The notes under the pieces: model-generated
What the model was told of the DNA's origin: nothing
Databases searched by the model: none
The model's input: only the letters and a program-made list of their open reading frames with translations
Position numbers and translations under genes: made by a program
Shown: positions 60,486 to 64,000 of the stretch, piece after piece
Numbering within the stretch: position 1 is the stretch's first letter
Layout of the letters: each line of letters opens with the position of its first letter
Assembly: GCA_003512955.1 (NCBI GenBank)
Contig: DOTG01000038.1
Location: forward strand, 62,001 to 126,000
DNA length: 64,000 nt
Direction of reading: 5' to 3'
DNA from: Marinilabiliales bacterium
Lineage (GTDB): Bacteria > Bacteroidota > Bacteroidia > Bacteroidales > SZUA-534

Positions 60486-61319
60486 ATGAAAACAATTCTC
60501 AGTTTTATAACCATCTCATTGATATTCCAATTTCAAGCTAAAAGCCAAACCGTTGATATAATGACCTACAACATCCGGTTGAACATGACCAGCGATGGTG
60601 AAAATGCCTGGCCGGTACGGAAGGATAAAGTTGCCGGGCTTATTGCTTTTCATGAACCTGATATTTTTGGAGTACAAGAGGCCTTGCCAGAACAGATGTT
60701 TTACCTCGATAGCATACTTGCTGCTTATGGTTTTGTTGGTGAAGGCCGCGACGGTGGCAACCAAGGCGAATACAGTGCTATTTTTTACAATACCCGGCTT
60801 TTTGAGGTTATAAAAGGTTCCACCTTTTGGTTGTCAGAAACTCCAACGGAAGTCAGTTTGGGATGGGATGCAGCCTATCGCAGGGTTTGCAGTTATGCTC
60901 TTTTTAAAGAAATATCGTCGGACCGTCAATTCTGGGTTTTCAACCTACACCTTGATCATGTGGGGCAATTAGCACGCAATTTAGGAGTGAAGGTGGTTTT
61001 GGAAACTATTCAACAATTAAATACCGAAAATCTTCCTGTCATTTTAATAGGCGATTTTAACGCCACTGAAATGGATGAACCAATACTTTTAGTTTCAACC
61101 ATGCTTTCCTCTACAAGTGAATTAAGCACTTTGAAATATGGCCCAAAGGGGACTTTCAATGGGTTCGATTTCCATCAGCCGGCCAAAGATTGCATTGACT
61201 ATATTTTTGTATCTAAAACAGGTTTTAAAGTCGCAAAATATGGTGTGATTACCGATTCCTTTAATTGTCATTATCCCTCGGATCACTTTCCGGTTTGGGC
61301 AAGTTTAAGTTGGGAATAA
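60486..61319 (+). CDS. Endonuclease/exonuclease/phosphatase family hydrolase, exported
   Basis: A 277-residue protein with signal peptide MKTILSFITISLIFQFQAKS. The EEP fold shows MTYNIRLNMTSDGENAW, GVQEALPEQM (metal Glu), VFNLHLDHVG, VILIGDFNATEMD (catalytic GDFN) and YPSDHFPVWA (catalytic SDH). It is a periplasmic or secreted metal-dependent phosphodiesterase with an unknown substrate. Family relatives act on nucleic acids, sphingomyelin or inositol phosphates. It is 56 bases after the barrel gene on the same strand. Confidence 0.9.
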   Translation: MKTILSFITISLIFQFQAKSQTVDIMTYNIRLNMTSDGENAWPVRKDKVAGLIAFHEPDIFGVQEALPEQMFYLDSILAAYGFVGEGRDGGNQGEYSAIFYNTRLFEVIKGSTFWLSETPTEVSLGWDAAYRRVCSYALFKEISSDRQFWVFNLHLDHVGQLARNLGVKVVLETIQQLNTENLPVILIGDFNATEMDEPILLVSTMLSSTSELSTLKYGPKGTFNGFDFHQPAKDCIDYIFVSKTGFKVAKYGVITDSFNCHYPSDHFPVWASLSWE

Positions 61320-61359
61320 ACAAATGGCATTCATGAAATAATCGTTCCCCACAAAGAAA

Positions 61360-63333
61360 CTAATTCATTTGCTGTGTTTTTTCTCGAAGGGTGGCTAATT
61401 CCATTTGCAGTTCATGAAATTCGGTTTCTTTCTTACGCAACTCCGATTCGTACTCTTTATAGCTTTCCAACAGATGGGTAGTTTCGTTACTGATTTTGAC
61501 CAGATTAAGTTGGGCAGCAATGTTTACCAAGGCTTTATGTAAAAAATCCAATTGCCATTTTTCAAATTTTTTAAACGAGGCCAATTCCAAAACACCAACC
61601 ACTTTTTCGTCATTAACCAATGGCAGAAGAACAAGCACCTTGGGCTTAGCATGCCCCAACCCTGACGAAACCACAAAATACCGTTCGGGAATATCTTCAA
61701 TAAACAACTCATTACCGGTACTATAACATTGCCCGGGTAATCCTTCATTCAAATCAAGCTCCTCCAAATGTGATTCCTCATCCAACCCATAACTGGCAAT
61801 CAGTTTTAATTTGATTTGCTGCCCTGTACCATTTAAAAAATACAACGCCCCTAAATGCGAATTCGTTTTTTTAACCAAGGTAGCCAGCAACTGATCGGCC
61901 AATAGCTCCAAATTTTCTTTATTTTGATGCATCACCTCGTTGACTGCATTTAAACTTTGATTAACTAAATTCTGCTGTTCCTGATCCAACCGATATCGTT
62001 CCAACTCAGTAGCTTGCTTAGAAAGCTCATGAGTCCGTTCCTCAATCCTCTGCTCCAATTTTTGCTTTTCATCTAAAAGTTCCTCGCTCAACACCTGGTT
62101 TTCTTTTAATGCCAAAGCCGATTTCCGGGTAAGCAAGAACGATTGGATCATCATGAAAAATACGATCCCGTAAGGAGCCACATAAGCTGTTTGGATAATT
62201 CCCATGCTGCTCAGTACATCGTTGATTGCTGTAGCATATAAAACGAACATCCCTAAAAATGAAAAGGCTCCTCCGATCCTTTTTCGTAGGGCAGCCCGTA
62301 ACAATACACCAAAAGTGATATAAAACCCGCCAAGGCCGATATATATTTCAAACAACGTCCGGAACCGACCATAAAACCAAGCACTGGTGGTAAATACTAA
62401 CACTGTGATGATGACACCTATCCCGGAAATCAGATAAAACATTACTTTAGGGAATTCGCGCCTAAAAGTAAAATAGAAATATACCGCGAAAAGGGATATG
62501 GTGGCAAAACCCGAAAAATTATCGAGCCGTACTAAAGCATCCCATCCAAAATTAGGGATTAAGTGCATCAGCAGGCGTTCTTCCGTGGACAGGTTCCTTA
62601 AAATCATGATCACGCACAAAACACCAAACATCAGGTTGGCCACATCCATCCGACGTAAAAAATACATCATTAAATGGTTCAGTCCAATAATGAGTATGAT
62701 CCCTATCAACAAAAGATTCAAAATAATGGTATTTGATGTGGCATCAACCACCTCTTCTAAAGTTCCAAAATAAATGGGTTGTTGAATCCCGGCACGTCTG
62801 TGGTGAAAATTTGAAACTTGAATGGTCACATCTATCCACTGGAAACTATCGGAACCATTCTGAATCACAGGTACCGGAATTTCCTGCGTTAAAAATTTAG
62901 GCTTACTCTCCAATTTTGTTGTTCCTGGAGTCCCTAAAGAAGAAACTTTTTCTTTATTAACATAGATAGCGTAAGCAGTAAATATGCTATGGATTTTAAG
63001 GGCATACACCTGATTCTGGTTCGGCACTTTAATCTGAAGGTGGTAGGTTCCGTAACCCAAAGGAGAACAATTGGAATGATCGGGCAAAGCAATTTTTGTC
63101 CATGATGAGGGTAACTTTGCATAAAGTGCCCGTTGATTGGCATCCGAGGAATCAGGAAGGAGGAATTCTTTCCAGTAGAATTCCCATTCACCCGCCAGTT
63201 TAACCAAGTTGTTTTGCCAATCAACTTGGGTCAAATCAATGTGGCCCCGTTCAACAACCGGATTTGGCTTTTCGTTTCCAAATAAGAAAAAGGCATAAAA
63301 ACAAAACGCGATAAGTAAACTTGTTTTCCTCAT
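61360..63333 (-). CDS. 7TMR-DISM sensor with GAF domain and coiled coils, no output domain
   Basis: About 657 residues from MRKTSLLIAFCFYAFFLFGN (signal peptide). An extracytoplasmic jelly-roll (DISMED2-type; WQNNLVKLAGEWEFYWKEFL, YGTYHLQIKVP) is followed by a seven-helix 7TMR-DISM module (~230-410). Then come a coiled coil (LLDEKQKLEQRIEERTHELS), a GAF domain (LGALYFLNGTGQQIKLKLIA, LPLVNDEKVVGVLELASFKK) and a final coiled coil. There is no histidine kinase, GGDEF or HTH domain, so it must signal through a separate partner. An upstream extension of 18 codons is not conserved-looking. Confidence 0.85.
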   Translation of the reverse strand: MRKTSLLIAFCFYAFFLFGNEKPNPVVERGHIDLTQVDWQNNLVKLAGEWEFYWKEFLLPDSSDANQRALYAKLPSSWTKIALPDHSNCSPLGYGTYHLQIKVPNQNQVYALKIHSIFTAYAIYVNKEKVSSLGTPGTTKLESKPKFLTQEIPVPVIQNGSDSFQWIDVTIQVSNFHHRRAGIQQPIYFGTLEEVVDATSNTIILNLLLIGIILIIGLNHLMMYFLRRMDVANLMFGVLCVIMILRNLSTEERLLMHLIPNFGWDALVRLDNFSGFATISLFAVYFYFTFRREFPKVMFYLISGIGVIITVLVFTTSAWFYGRFRTLFEIYIGLGGFYITFGVLLRAALRKRIGGAFSFLGMFVLYATAINDVLSSMGIIQTAYVAPYGIVFFMMIQSFLLTRKSALALKENQVLSEELLDEKQKLEQRIEERTHELSKQATELERYRLDQEQQNLVNQSLNAVNEVMHQNKENLELLADQLLATLVKKTNSHLGALYFLNGTGQQIKLKLIASYGLDEESHLEELDLNEGLPGQCYSTGNELFIEDIPERYFVVSSGLGHAKPKVLVLLPLVNDEKVVGVLELASFKKFEKWQLDFLHKALVNIAAQLNLVKISNETTHLLESYKEYESELRKKETEFHELQMELATLREKTQQMN

Positions 63334-63450
63334 GGAAGTAGTAGTTTGGTTTGCATTCGAAATTAAAATAATTTTCGCATGCAACAAATGTTTACTTATA
63401 GAAATTAAACTAAAAAAAATTGCATAACCTCAATGTCTTTCTATATCTCA

Positions 63451-63585
63451 TCCCAATGGGACTTAATTGAATTTGGGGTTACTTATAATTCTACCAATAT
63501 GTAATCCGCAAGACGGATTGTCCCGGCAGGGACATAATATTGGTAGCTAATATTTTACAAATTGATTCGCAAGTCCCATCGGGAC
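63451..63585. repeat. Cluster of GTCCC-N4-GGGAC palindromic repeats
   Basis: TCCCAATGGGACT at 63451, GTCCCGGCAGGGACATAATA at 63520 and GTCCCATCGGGACGTAATAT at 63573. CTACCAATAT (63491-63500) and ATATTGGTAG (63537-63546) form an outer inverted repeat around the middle copy. This is REP-like DNA between the sensor gene and msrA. Confidence 0.7.
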
Positions 63586-63614
63586 GTAATATTTTTCCCG
63601 GTCAATAATGTATT

Positions 63615-64000
63615 TTAATGTTTCTTGAGTTTGCTTTTAAATAGCTGCTCCAGTTTCTCAATTTTGGGGACAATCACCATCTGACAGTACATCTGATTGC
63701 CATTGTTCTGGAAATAATCGTGGTGATAATCTTCGGCAACATAAAAAACATCTAAGGGTTCAACTTCTGTGACAATTGGGCTATCCCATATTTTTGCATG
63801 ATTCAACTCCTGGATGATGTCTTGGGCCAATTTCCGTTGTTCATCATGATGATAAAATATGATAGACCGGTATTGTGTCCCTCTGTCGGCACCTTGACGG
63901 TTTAAAGTTGTGGGATCGTGGGTCTTGAAAAATATTTCGAGCAATTCGGTGTAACTGATTACATCAGATTGAAACACCACCTGAATTACTTCGGCATGGC
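63615..64000 (-). CDS. msrA: Peptide-methionine (S)-S-oxide reductase MsrA, C-terminal part (cut by window edge)
   Basis: The frame is open to the right edge (HAEVIQVVFQSD...) and includes NRQGADRGTQYRSIIFYHHD and FYVAEDYHHDYFQ, which are MsrA signatures (GTQYRS and AE.YHQ.Y regions). It repairs oxidised methionine. The N-terminal catalytic GCFWC part lies outside the window. Confidence 0.9.
   Translation of the reverse strand, partial: HAEVIQVVFQSDVISYTELLEIFFKTHDPTTLNRQGADRGTQYRSIIFYHHDEQRKLAQDIIQELNHAKIWDSPIVTEVEPLDVFYVAEDYHHDYFQNNGNQMYCQMVIVPKIEKLEQLFKSKLKKH

Noticed and set aside
1..64000. tRNA, rRNA and riboswitch genes
   Set aside because: I saw no cloverleaf with a GTTCRA loop, no rRNA segment and no known riboswitch core; a covariance-model scan would be needed to be certain.

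Overview
The window is a chromosomal stretch from a member of the Bacteroidota, most likely an anaerobic or facultative Bacteroidales/Marinilabiliales-type organism. This rests on a SusC-like TonB receptor paired with a DUF4249 lipoprotein, many lipoproteins and outer-membrane barrels, an anti-sigma/beta-barrel fusion beside an ECF sigma factor, -33 TTG / -7 TAnnTTTG promoters, double-glycine peptide precursors with grasp-with-SPASM maturases, and a heterodisulfide-reductase-like (Hdr) operon. No species can be named from sequence alone.

Layout. 0-8.5 kb: edge of a methyltransferase gene, a methyltransferase/CDF metal-efflux pair, a TonB receptor/DUF4249 pair, then a GxxExxY gene split by a 1054-bp insertion that looks like an integron gene cassette, then an AraC-type membrane regulator. 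8.9-13.9 kb: a five-gene Hdr-like electron-transfer operon. 14.2-18.2 kb: two secreted FKBP isomerases and a TMTC-like membrane protein. 18.3-20.5 kb: yicC-gmk-nadD. 20.8-31 kb: a small membrane protein, a beta-barrel, a giant alpha-2-macroglobulin-like protein, a tRNA dihydrouridine synthase, the tRNA hydroxylase trhO and a decayed gene. 31.5-39.8 kb: cyclophilin lipoprotein, membrane proteins, a Cys/His-rich lipoprotein, recR, a sodium symporter, a sigma/anti-sigma pair. 39.9-44.9 kb: a beta-glucan locus (GH5, NrtR-type regulator with three palindromic operators, GH94 phosphorylase). 45.0-56.1 kb: a ribosomal peptide (RiPP) locus. 56.1-64 kb: barrel, lipoproteins, LVIVD protein, EEP hydrolase, a 7TMR-DISM/GAF sensor and the 3' part of msrA.

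The most interesting system is the RiPP locus. Two Trp-rich precursors with near-identical double-glycine leaders are followed by a periplasmic carboxypeptidase-like protein, an ATP-grasp ligase (GwsG type), a candidate 50-residue small ORF, a SPASM protein without a radical-SAM CxxxCxxC motif (GwsS type), the C-terminal remnant of a second, true radical SAM maturase, an S41 protease, a C39-peptidase ABC exporter and an HlyD protein carrying an extra C-terminal SPOR-like domain. The biosynthetic part is visibly more A/T-rich than the exporter genes. It is bracketed by three direct copies of a 25-37 bp sequence and by a degenerate copy of the exporter gene's 5' end, which suggests modular replacement of the biosynthetic half.

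The second notable structure is at 5.8-7.3 kb. Removing bases 6062-7115 restores the GxxExxY reading frame exactly, and the insert ends have the R''/L''...L'/R' symmetry of an attC site. Both GxxExxY genes in the window are also flanked by the same class of short palindromic repeats.
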